Source: Pseudomonadota bacterium (lineage in GTDB: Bacteria > Pseudomonadota > Gammaproteobacteria > Pseudomonadales > Azotimanducaceae). From it: a DNA stretch of 6,253 nucleotides. Under the pieces are notes generated by a model that saw only the letters and a list, made by a program, of their open reading frames with translations, made no database searches and was not told the origin of the DNA. The translations under genes were made by a program, and so were the position numbers. Location of the stretch: NCBI GenBank assembly GCA_027622495.1, contig JAQBYL010000261.1, forward strand, positions 1 through 6,253. The letters are read 5' to 3'. Each line of letters starts with the position of its first letter. The stretch's first letter is position 1. This document shows positions 1-6,253 of this stretch, piece by piece.

Positions 1-31
1 TGAACGTCGGGGTATTCGATCTTCAAGCGAT

Positions 32-1813
32 CTAATTTAGATGCGCCTGAACGTCCTCAATGGCCTTGGTGTTTAAGTGTGTGTCGGCAACGTTGTCAGC
101 ACAAATACCAACAATAAATTGCCGCTGCACACTCAGTTTGCCGATTTCGAGTGGCAGGCTGGTTCGAGCCTCCTCGCGCTCAATTTCCTGTTGTTCTGAT
201 GTGAGCCTTTCCCACGGTACGAGCAGCGGGTGAATCTTGCCAAGGTCACTGCGGATCGGACCATAGCGCCAACCGGCGATCGATCTGGATGCGTTCCAAC
301 GTTGTTTTTCCATTTGCGCAAGTATGTCGATTTCAGCATCGCTGAACTCAAGTGCCCGGGTCGCAGACTGTGATATGCAGCAGCCGATCCCGCGGAGTTT
401 CGCCGCAAGGTGATCGCCAACCTGGCGGTTTTCTTTGCGGTAGACCTCGGGCAGACGCTCCCAGGGTACCGTGTTGGGTGCGGATTCAGTCGATTTAACC
501 GTGCTGAGGTATGCTTCGTGCACGAAACGAGCCAGTTGATCCAACTGCTTATCGATGACGTTTTCGATACTCAACACGTCTTCCAGCATGCCGAATGGGA
601 AGATGCCATCGGGAACCTGCGGTTCGCTGCCACGCGATTCAAGCAGATCGGCAAGACCGGCCGCTTTCTCCATGCGTAAAAGGATCGGTGCATTCAATTC
701 AGTGTGCTGCAGGGTGCTGCGGCGCAAACGAAGGGCATGTTTCAAACCCAGCTCGACGTCCTGAAAACAGACGATGTATGAGGTGACGCCCTGCAGAACC
801 TCGCGAAAATCTGCCTGATCCATCCAGTTTTCGTCGAGGGATAGTCCGTGAACGCTGATGTCGCACAGATTCACGATCCCCTCGTTGATCTGACCGAGCC
901 TGATGGCATCGAAGTTCAGCCCCATATCGATGATCGTGATACGCGGCGGCAGACCGTCGGCAAACCAGCAGGTGCGGGCAATCTGAACCACCATATGCTC
1001 ACTGAATTCGTTAAATCCGAGAATGACGATGTGCACCCGTTTCTGCCCGAACGCATCGGCAAACACGTCCACGCTGTGGTCGCGCAGAAGCTGCCGTGCA
1101 GCCAGTTCTGAGGTGTCAAAAAAGCTGACTTCGGCCACATCGTAGTCGGTAAAGAACCGCGGATATTCTTCGAAATGGTTAGCCAGGTGGAAGTCGGTTA
1201 CGTGCACGTGAATGCGCAGAGCCCGATCACGCTGGCGTGATGTTCTACAGATGTAGCGCTTTACGCGTAGCGCTATTTCCACGTTTCCACCATTACTGCC
1301 GGCGAGTGTGACCAGGTCCGCGGCACTACTTAAACCGGCTTTTTTCAGCACGTTTTCGTTTAGCGCGTCGCCCACGATCACCGGTACACCTGCGCTGATG
1401 ATCCGTTCGATCAGGGGATTGTCTTTGTCGGCCTCAATAAAGACGCAGCGAAACCCGCTGGAAACACAGGATTGAGCAAAGTGCAGGCCCTTGTCGCCGA
1501 GACCGGCGATGATGATGTGACCTTTCTTGAAGCGCACAAAGTAGTTGGTAAGGCTTCGCCAGGAATCCCGCATGAAAACCATGATCAGAGAAAAGATCAT
1601 GGACAGAGGGGCGACAATCCGCACCACGGATATCTCCCATGGCAGGGGATTCATGTTGCTCGTCCAATCGCCCTCCAGAACAAAGAGCTGCATAATGCGA
1701 TACAGGTTGGTCGAAAAGTTGGACCAGAATGTTTCGGGTGCTGCTCGCCACAGACCTTCGCAGCCGAGCGCGACCAGGCCTAACAGGGTGGCAAAGACCA
1801 GTATCCGTTTCAC
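32..1813 (-). CDS. Membrane-anchored protein with two TrkA-N/RCK-like domains and a C-terminal RyR domain
   Basis: 593 aa from a GTG start. A hydrophobic segment at residues 3-20 and another at about 61-81 flank a short, probably periplasmic loop; the rest should be cytoplasmic. Residues 97-210 form a TrkA-N/RCK-like Rossmann domain: the beta strand GHIIIAG leads into the glycine motif GLGDKG (104-109), and an acidic E127/D129 ends the second strand, as expected for a dinucleotide ligand. A second such unit starts at about 259 (VHIVILGFNEF) with a degenerate glycine motif, and D296 sits on its second strand. Residues about 498-560 match the RyR domain: W506, GWRYG (514-518), HP (528-529) and PW (533-534). 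RCK domains usually gate K+ channels or transporters in response to nucleotides or ions, but the 21-60 loop contains no TVGYG-like filter, so channel activity is doubtful. A ligand-sensing membrane protein is the safer reading. The gene lies 60 bp downstream of the carboxylase on the same strand and may be co-transcribed. Domain calls are firm; function is unknown. Confidence 0.88.
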   Translation of the reverse strand: MKRILVFATLLGLVALGCEGLWRAAPETFWSNFSTNLYRIMQLFVLEGDWTSNMNPLPWEISVVRIVAPLSMIFSLIMVFMRDSWRSLTNYFVRFKKGHIIIAGLGDKGLHFAQSCVSSGFRCVFIEADKDNPLIERIISAGVPVIVGDALNENVLKKAGLSSAADLVTLAGSNGGNVEIALRVKRYICRTSRQRDRALRIHVHVTDFHLANHFEEYPRFFTDYDVAEVSFFDTSELAARQLLRDHSVDVFADAFGQKRVHIVILGFNEFSEHMVVQIARTCWFADGLPPRITIIDMGLNFDAIRLGQINEGIVNLCDISVHGLSLDENWMDQADFREVLQGVTSYIVCFQDVELGLKHALRLRRSTLQHTELNAPILLRMEKAAGLADLLESRGSEPQVPDGIFPFGMLEDVLSIENVIDKQLDQLARFVHEAYLSTVKSTESAPNTVPWERLPEVYRKENRQVGDHLAAKLRGIGCCISQSATRALEFSDAEIDILAQMEKQRWNASRSIAGWRYGPIRSDLGKIHPLLVPWERLTSEQQEIEREEARTSLPLEIGKLSVQRQFIVGICADNVADTHLNTKAIEDVQAHLN

Positions 1814-1818
1814 TCTCG

Positions 1819-1825
1819 TCTCCCC
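1819..1825 (-). promoter_or_regulatory. Shine-Dalgarno supporting the GTG start of the RCK-RyR gene
   Basis: On the minus strand GGGGAGA precedes the GTG start (1811-1813) by five bases. The start is followed at once by a basic-hydrophobic membrane anchor (MKRILVFATLLGLVAL), which supports GTG rather than a later ATG. The site lies in the 60-bp gap after the carboxylase stop, so the gene can be translated independently even if it is on the same transcript. Confidence 0.6.
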
Positions 1826-1873
1826 GTCGCCGCAGATCTCAAGTCTACATGATTAACCCGGGTGGTTAGGCCC

Positions 1874-4800
1874 CTACCACGTATCCACATTGGGACGTTT
1901 CTTACCAGCACGTCGCGACCTGGCAGGCACACTGGCCAGTGCGCGGGAGATCCAGGTCCGTGATTCGGCGGGATCGATGACATCATCGATTTCAAAGTGT
2001 GACGCGGTGTTGACGGCTTTGCCGCGCTCGTACATGCCTGCAACCATTTTTTCGTAGGTCTCTTTTCGTTCTTCCGGATCGGTGATGGCCTGCAGTTCTT
2101 TGCGGTAACCCAGTTTGACCGCACCTTCGAGCCCCATGCCACCGAACTCACCCGTGGGCCACGACACTGTGAAGATCGGCGCTTTGAAACTGCCGCCGGC
2201 CATTGCCTGCGCACCAAGCCCGTATGCCTTGCGGGTGATGATGGTAAAGAACGGCACAGTGACGTTGGCACCAGTCACAAACATCCGGCCGGCGTGGCTG
2301 ACAAGCGCAGTCTTTTCGATCTCTGGTCCCACCATGATGCCGGGACAGTCACACAGAAACAGCAGCGGTATATCAAAGGCGTCGCACAGCTGCAGAAAAC
2401 GGGTGCCTTTGTCTGCCCCATCGGAGTCGATGGCACCAGACAGGTGCCCGGGGTTGTTGGCCACAACACCAATGGGCCGACCTTCTACACGGATGAACGA
2501 GGTGATGATCCCCGGCCCCCAGTGCCTGCGGATCTCGAGCACGCTGTCGACGTCGGCCATCTTGTTGATCACTTCGCGCATATCGTAATAGCGCAGGCGG
2601 TTTTCCGGAACCACAAAGCGCAATTCCCGCGGATCATGAACTTCCCATTCGTTAACCGATCCCTGGAAGTAAGACAGATACTTCTTGGTGACAGCCACGG
2701 CTTCCTGTTCGTCTTTGACCGCGATGTCCACTACGCCATTGGGGACCTGCACATCCATCGGACCGACTTCTTCGGGTTTGAAGATGCCGAGACCACCACC
2801 TTCAATCATTGCCGGACCGCCAATACCGATATTGGAACCTTCTGTTGCAATGATCACGTCACAGCAGGCTAAGAGAACGGCGTTCCCGGCGAAGCATCGA
2901 CCGGTTGTTATGCCGACGATCGGCACCAGACCCGAAAGACGGGCAAAGTAGGTGAAGGCCCAGCAGTCCAGACCCGCAACGCCCGAACCATCTGTGTCGC
3001 CCGGTCGGCCGCCGCCACCTTCAGCAAAAAGAACGGTGGGAAGCTGATATTCGCGGGCAATTTCGAACAGCCGATCTTTTTTAGCATGGTTCTTCATTCC
3101 CTGCGTGCCAGCCAGAACCATGTAGTCATAAGACATGATCATGGTCCGAGCGCGGTCTTCGGCAAACAGCGATCCATTCACCTGGCCCAGGCCACAGACC
3201 ATTCCGTCGCCGGTGGTATTTTCGATCAGGTCTTCGATGGATCGGCGCCGTCGCTGGGCCGCCAGAACGGATGCCCCGTATTCCACAAAGGTGCCTTCGT
3301 CGCAAAGATCATCAACGTTTTCGCGCGCTGTTCGATGACCCGTCTTGCGGCGTTTGGCAACAGCGTTGGGCCGATTTTCGTCCAGACCGGCTGCGTGCCG
3401 GTCGAATACTTCCTGCAGATCCGGTCTGATGTAGTCCAGATCGAGAGCAGCATCCGCCGCGATCTCATCAACTTCTACATCGGCAATCTCAACGTAGATG
3501 AGCGGGTGATCTTCAAATACGGTATCGCCTGCCTCGACGCCAAGCCGTTCTACATAACCGCTTGCCTTCGATTCAACGACGTGTTCCATTTTCATGGCTT
3601 CCATCACCAGAACCGGTTTGCCTGGGAATACTTTGTCACCCGGGTTTACGTTGAAACTCACGATAGTGCCCTGCATAGGTGCATTGATGCTGGTTAGATG
3701 AGCGGGCAGTTTTTCTTTTACCAGGGTGAGTGTGCTGTTTGTCGGTGCAGCCAGCACCGACGTTGAACGGCCATGATCCAGCACAGCAAGGGGGTCAACC
3801 CGGTTGATGGACGCTCCTGCCAGACTGCGCGTGGCACCTGCCGGGCCATCAGTCGGTGTTTGCAGTAAATCAGCCAGATGACTTTCCACGAAATTGGTGT
3901 CGATCTCGTTGGTCACAAACGCGGGGTGTCCGACCAGCGCGCTAAGGAGGGTTAGATTAGTGGCTACACCTTCGATGCGGGTTTCCTGCAGTGCGCGGCG
4001 CGTTCGCGTCACTGCGTCGGCGTAGTCGGGTGAAGGTGAAGAGCAGATGATCTTGGCCAGAAGCGAATCGAACCCCGGATTCGTTGTGTAACCGGCGTAG
4101 GCGTAGGTGTCGGTTCGAATTCCTGGACCTGCAGGGGCTTCGAAAACACTCAATGTACCGCCGGCCGGGCGTACGTTACCTTGTTTGTCCATGGTCTCCA
4201 TGTTGACCCGCGCCTGAATCGCGTAGCCACGCGGTGTTGGAACACCAGCCTGGTCAAAGGGAAGGGCAGCGCCTGCTGCAAGGCGTAGCTGCAGTTTCAC
4301 GAGGTCCACACCGGTGACTTCCTCGGTTACGGTGTGCTCCACTTGAAGCCTTGCGTTTGCTTCCATGAAAAAGAACTGATCAGACGCTGCATCCAGCAGA
4401 AATTCGATGGTGCCAAGTGATCGGAAGTTAATGCGTTCGCCGAGGCGGACGGCAGCGCTCGTCATTGCGCTCCGCAGTTGCCGGGTAAGGGTCGGGCTGG
4501 GCGCAATTTCGATCAGTTTCTGATGGCGGCGTTGCAGGCTGCACTCTCTTTCGCCGGCGTGGATTACCTGGCCGTTGCCATCGCCGATGATCTGGATTTC
4601 GATGTGCCTTGCGCTTGGCAGATAACGCTCGACATAGACTTCAGCGTGGCCAAAACCGCTTAACGCTTCACTCTGAGCGCGCTCATAGGCTTGGGCCAGA
4701 TCGGGTGCCTTGTTCACCACACGCATGCCGCGCCCACCACCGCCGTACACGGCTTTGATGATCACGCGTGCATCCCTACCCAGGCTTGCGTAAAACGCTT

Positions 4801-5224
4801 CGGCCTGCTTAAGCGATGTGGCGCCGTGGGTGCCTTCAAGAACTGGCACGTCACATTCAACTGCGAGGTCGCGGGCCGCGCTCTTGTTGCCGAGCTGGGC
4901 CAGCATGGACGGGGTGGGGCCGATGAAGATAAGACCGTTGTCTTCGCAGGCTTGTGCCAGGTCTGCGCGTTCACTTAAAAAACCGTAGCCGGGATGGATG
5001 GCATCGCAACCCGCAGACCTCGCGGCACCGATGATCTGTTCGATGCTGAGGTATGCACCGGCGCCACGGCCTTCGAGCTGCACAGCCTCATCCGCGCAGC
5101 GAACGTGCATCGAGGTCTGATCGTCTGTGGAATAGACCGCAACGGTCGCCAGATTGAGTTCTCCAGCAGCGCGCATGATTCGGATGGCGATTTCACCGCG
5201 GTTAGCAATCAGTACCTTTTTCAT
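1874..5224 (-). CDS. Single-chain biotin-dependent acyl-CoA carboxylase (BC-BCCP-CT fusion)
   Basis: 1116 aa, carrying all parts of an acyl-CoA carboxylase. Biotin carboxylase, residues 1-450: N-terminal KVLIANRGEIAIRI, HPGYGFLSE (77-85), ATP-grasp glycine loop GGGGRGM (161-167), ATP-site lysines K114 and K157, and catalytic E288, N290, R292, E296 and R339 in the MEANARLQVEH region. Biotin carrier domain, about 513-580: motif MEAMKMEH, with K545 the expected biotinylated lysine. Carboxyltransferase, about 600-1095, has both crotonase-like halves: GRCFAGNAVLLACCD (776-789) with IGIGGPAMIEGGG, and NNPGHLSGAID (923-933) with PGIMVGPE and a long conserved C-terminal half ending FEIDDVIDPAESR. The enzyme carboxylates enzyme-bound biotin using ATP and bicarbonate, then transfers CO2 to an acyl-CoA alpha carbon in the cytoplasm. 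The architecture resembles the single-chain long-chain acyl-CoA carboxylases, but the substrate cannot be read from sequence. The BC-BCCP linker (about 450-512) is shorter than the BT domain of propionyl-CoA carboxylase alpha. I chose the ATG at 5222-5224 because the family begins MKKVLIANRGE; an in-frame TTG at 5240-5242 would add six residues. Confidence 0.96.
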   Translation of the reverse strand: MKKVLIANRGEIAIRIMRAAGELNLATVAVYSTDDQTSMHVRCADEAVQLEGRGAGAYLSIEQIIGAARSAGCDAIHPGYGFLSERADLAQACEDNGLIFIGPTPSMLAQLGNKSAARDLAVECDVPVLEGTHGATSLKQAEAFYASLGRDARVIIKAVYGGGGRGMRVVNKAPDLAQAYERAQSEALSGFGHAEVYVERYLPSARHIEIQIIGDGNGQVIHAGERECSLQRRHQKLIEIAPSPTLTRQLRSAMTSAAVRLGERINFRSLGTIEFLLDAASDQFFFMEANARLQVEHTVTEEVTGVDLVKLQLRLAAGAALPFDQAGVPTPRGYAIQARVNMETMDKQGNVRPAGGTLSVFEAPAGPGIRTDTYAYAGYTTNPGFDSLLAKIICSSPSPDYADAVTRTRRALQETRIEGVATNLTLLSALVGHPAFVTNEIDTNFVESHLADLLQTPTDGPAGATRSLAGASINRVDPLAVLDHGRSTSVLAAPTNSTLTLVKEKLPAHLTSINAPMQGTIVSFNVNPGDKVFPGKPVLVMEAMKMEHVVESKASGYVERLGVEAGDTVFEDHPLIYVEIADVEVDEIAADAALDLDYIRPDLQEVFDRHAAGLDENRPNAVAKRRKTGHRTARENVDDLCDEGTFVEYGASVLAAQRRRRSIEDLIENTTGDGMVCGLGQVNGSLFAEDRARTMIMSYDYMVLAGTQGMKNHAKKDRLFEIAREYQLPTVLFAEGGGGRPGDTDGSGVAGLDCWAFTYFARLSGLVPIVGITTGRCFAGNAVLLACCDVIIATEGSNIGIGGPAMIEGGGLGIFKPEEVGPMDVQVPNGVVDIAVKDEQEAVAVTKKYLSYFQGSVNEWEVHDPRELRFVVPENRLRYYDMREVINKMADVDSVLEIRRHWGPGIITSFIRVEGRPIGVVANNPGHLSGAIDSDGADKGTRFLQLCDAFDIPLLFLCDCPGIMVGPEIEKTALVSHAGRMFVTGANVTVPFFTIITRKAYGLGAQAMAGGSFKAPIFTVSWPTGEFGGMGLEGAVKLGYRKELQAITDPEERKETYEKMVAGMYERGKAVNTASHFEIDDVIDPAESRTWISRALASVPARSRRAGKKRPNVDTW

Positions 5225-5321
5225 CTTTTTTCCGGCCCCCAACGGCCTAAGCAGGTCAAACAGAACCCGCTAAATTACCCTATCGATGGGCTCGGGCCCA
5301 GATCTGAGACATCACCAGGGT

Positions 5322-5350
5322 TTGCTTTGCGCCTCCGATCCAAAGATATT
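5322..5350 (+). promoter_or_regulatory. Possible promoter of the MarR-hydroxylase operon
   Basis: TTGCTT (5322-5327) and GATATT (5345-5350) are 17 bp apart, giving a weak sigma70-type match (three of six and four of six consensus bases). The -10 element would overlap the left arm of the inverted repeat at 5346-5354, and transcription would start inside the repeat at about 5357. A repressor bound there would block it. The match alone is poor and the call leans on the operator geometry. Confidence 0.3.
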
Positions 5351-5371
5351 AGTTAACATCGAAACTAATAT
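5346..5371. promoter_or_regulatory. Inverted repeat, likely operator of the adjacent MarR/HpaR-like regulator
   Basis: ATATTAGTT (5346-5354) and its exact reverse complement AACTAATAT (5363-5371) are separated by eight bases. The arms are AT-rich in an otherwise GC-richer region. The repeat ends 12 bp before the regulator's GTG start and lies in the divergent region shared with the carboxylase. MarR-family dimers bind palindromic sites of about this size, usually overlapping their own promoter. The lack of a T-tract and its position upstream of a start argue against a terminator. Assignment to this particular regulator is inference. Confidence 0.65.
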
Positions 5372-5383
5372 TGGTACCGGCAG

Positions 5384-5848
5384 GTGCAGCCCTTTCAGGA
5401 TTCTCTGCCCATGATGCTCCATCGCACGCTGGATGCGGTGATGCCGGAATTCCGGGCAATTTTCTCGCGCTTCAACCTCACCGAGCAGCAGTGGCGGGTA
5501 CTTCGTGTGCTGTGGGAAAGCGATGGTCTGACGTTGCTTGATCTGTCCCGCCAGACCCTGATACCGGGGCCCAGTCTGGTCGGGGTGATTGATCGTCTGG
5601 AACGCGACCAGCTGGTTCAGCGTCATCGTTCAACTGAAGATCGGCGGAAGGTCCACATCCACACAACCCCTGAAGGGTTGACCCTGCAACAGGAAGTAAG
5701 CCCACTGGTTGAGGAAGTGAGCACCAGACTCAAGGATCGACTTTCTGTTGAAGCCTGGCAGGCAATGCTGACGACGTTGGATCAGCTGGTTCGAGACATC
5801 CAGGCTGATGGGGTCGAATCAAAAGCACTGCCGAACAAGGAGGTCTGA
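5384..5848 (+). CDS. hpaR: MarR-family transcriptional regulator, HpaR-like
   Basis: 154 aa, the usual length for MarR proteins. The N-terminal dimerisation helix (about 7-30) is followed by NLTEQQWRVLRVL (31-43), a block typical of HpaR, the repressor of homoprotocatechuate/4-hydroxyphenylacetate catabolism in enterobacteria. The winged helix-turn-helix spans about 48-95: LTLLDLSRQTLI, the recognition helix GPSLVGVIDRLERDQLVQR (62-80), and the wing DRRKVHIHTTPEG (86-98). The C-terminal helices (about 105-140) complete the dimer interface. The GTG start retains the DSL that aligns with the E. coli HpaR N-terminus; ATG at 5411 is an alternative with AGGA ten bases upstream. The stop is one base before the hydroxylase ATG, so the two are surely co-transcribed. 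The inverted repeat just upstream suggests autoregulation. MarR membership is very strong. The HpaR sub-assignment is good but rests on recalled family similarity, and the actual effector could be another aromatic acid or CoA thioester. Confidence 0.92.
   Translation: MQPFQDSLPMMLHRTLDAVMPEFRAIFSRFNLTEQQWRVLRVLWESDGLTLLDLSRQTLIPGPSLVGVIDRLERDQLVQRHRSTEDRRKVHIHTTPEGLTLQQEVSPLVEEVSTRLKDRLSVEAWQAMLTTLDQLVRDIQADGVESKALPNKEV
5837..5844 (+). promoter_or_regulatory. Strong Shine-Dalgarno of the hydroxylase gene
   Basis: AAGGAGGT is a full complement to the 16S rRNA 3' end and lies five bases before the ATG at 5850. It sits inside the last codons of the MarR gene. By contrast the MarR gene has a GTG start with little visible Shine-Dalgarno, so the enzyme should be made in much larger amounts than its regulator from the same mRNA. 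Confidence 0.8.
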
Positions 5849-5849
5849 T

Positions 5850-6253
5850 ATGGGAAGCGTCACCGGTGCACAGTTTTTGAGTCGGTTGGACGATGGGCGT
5901 GATGTATGGATTGAAGGGCAGAAGGTCGAGAATGTCACCACCCATCCGTTGCTGAGGCGAGGTGCTGCAACGCTTGCACAGATGCTCGACCGCCAGCATG
6001 AGGACGCAAACCGCGATGTGCTGACCTACAGCGATCAACCGGACGGTGAACGATTTGCCACGTCTTTTCTGCCGCCACGCAGTATTCCAGAGGTGGAACA
6101 GCGCGGCCGCGCGTTCTATGACTGGGCCAGATGGTCCGGCGGAATGATGGGGCGATCTCCTGACTATCTGAATTCTTCGTTCATGGCGTTCAATCAGGCA
6201 GCCGACTACTTTTCGTCTAACCGGCCTGAGTTTGCCGACAACGTGCGCACCTA
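5850..6253 (+). CDS. HpaB-family flavin-dependent aromatic hydroxylase, 5' part (4-hydroxyphenylacetate 3-hydroxylase N-terminal domain)
   Basis: Only the first 134 codons are in the window and the frame is open to the edge; family members are usually about 480-520 aa. The start reads MGSVTGAQFLSRLDDGRDVWIEG, followed by VENVTTHP (26-33), DVLTY (56-60), FLPPRS (73-78) and the hallmark GMMGRSPDYLN (98-108). This matches the N-terminal domain of the large subunit of two-component group D flavin monooxygenases, which use FADH2 from a separate reductase and O2 to hydroxylate phenols ortho to the hydroxyl. R102 and Y106 correspond to the Arg and Tyr that hold the phenol in Thermus HpaB (R100, Y104); the catalytic His lies beyond the edge. 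The family also includes chlorophenol monooxygenases, PvcC-type enzymes and 4-hydroxybutyryl-CoA dehydratase. The retained Arg/Tyr pair favours a phenolic substrate, but the exact one is undetermined. No reductase (HpaC) is visible here. Confidence 0.92.
   Translation, partial: MGSVTGAQFLSRLDDGRDVWIEGQKVENVTTHPLLRRGAATLAQMLDRQHEDANRDVLTYSDQPDGERFATSFLPPRSIPEVEQRGRAFYDWARWSGGMMGRSPDYLNSSFMAFNQAADYFSSNRPEFADNVRT

Noticed and set aside
1..31. Possible end of another coding region left of the RCK-RyR stop
   Set aside because: A short open stretch on the minus strand is visible but runs off the edge after about 10 codons with no start context, so nothing can be supported.
30..42. Near-palindrome ATCTAA-T-TTAGAT at the stop codon of the RCK-RyR gene
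   Set aside because: The arms are six bases and AT-rich with a one-base centre, so it cannot form a stable hairpin; likely chance.
1854..1868. Small inverted repeat TAACC / GGTTA between the carboxylase and the RCK-RyR gene as a terminator
   Set aside because: The stem is five base pairs with a five-base loop and no T-tract on either strand, too weak to call.
1810..2271. 153-codon open frame on the minus strand
   Set aside because: It overlaps the 3' part of the carboxylase in another frame; the product is low-complexity and rich in Arg, Ser and Pro, typical of an out-of-frame reading.
3086..3697. 203-codon open frame on the plus strand
   Set aside because: It lies wholly antisense to the biotin carrier and carboxyltransferase parts of the carboxylase, whose domains are unmistakable, and its translation has no recognisable family features.
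5240..5242. TTG as the start of the carboxylase
   Set aside because: It would add MGAGKK before the conserved MKKVLIANRGE. The ATG at 5222-5224 fits the family N-terminus exactly, and the Shine-Dalgarno signals of both are weak. Not fully excluded.
5287..5300. Hairpin TGGGC-TCGG-GCCCA in the divergent region
   Set aside because: A five-bp GC-rich stem with no T-run, and no match to a second copy. It could be a chance GC-rich palindrome; not enough to call a regulatory element.

Overview
The window (6253 bp) reads as ordinary chromosomal DNA of a Gram-negative bacterium. Gene density is high and reading frames are long, with no mobile elements, RNA genes or CRISPR repeats visible. The protein families present would fit an aerobic, probably marine proteobacterium, perhaps a gammaproteobacterium. 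That assignment rests on gene content only and is low confidence.

There are four genes in two divergent groups around a roughly 160-bp control region (about 5225-5383). On the minus strand, reading leftwards, comes a very large single-chain biotin-dependent acyl-CoA carboxylase (1874-5224; biotin carboxylase, biotin carrier and carboxyltransferase in one polypeptide). After a 60-bp gap it is followed by a membrane-anchored protein with two TrkA-N/RCK-like Rossmann domains and a C-terminal RyR domain (32-1813). On the plus strand are a MarR-family regulator of the HpaR type (5384-5848) and, one base after its stop, the first 134 codons of an HpaB-family flavin-dependent aromatic hydroxylase (5850 to the window end, truncated by the edge).

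The most informative non-coding signal is a perfect 9-bp inverted repeat with an 8-bp spacer (5346-5371), immediately upstream of the MarR gene in the divergent intergenic region. It has the form and position of the operator of the adjacent regulator. The inferred circuit is that the HpaR-like protein represses its own operon, including the hydroxylase, and possibly also the divergent carboxylase, until an aromatic or acyl-CoA-type ligand releases it. If both arms belong to one pathway, the hydroxylase would act on an aromatic substrate and the carboxylase would process an acyl-CoA product or supply a carboxylated acyl-CoA. The sequence does not fix either substrate.

No clearly novel system is evident. 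The least explained gene is the RCK-RCK-RyR membrane protein, which has two membrane segments but no recognisable K+ selectivity filter. Apart from the divergent region, no stretch longer than about 60 bp lacks a gene.
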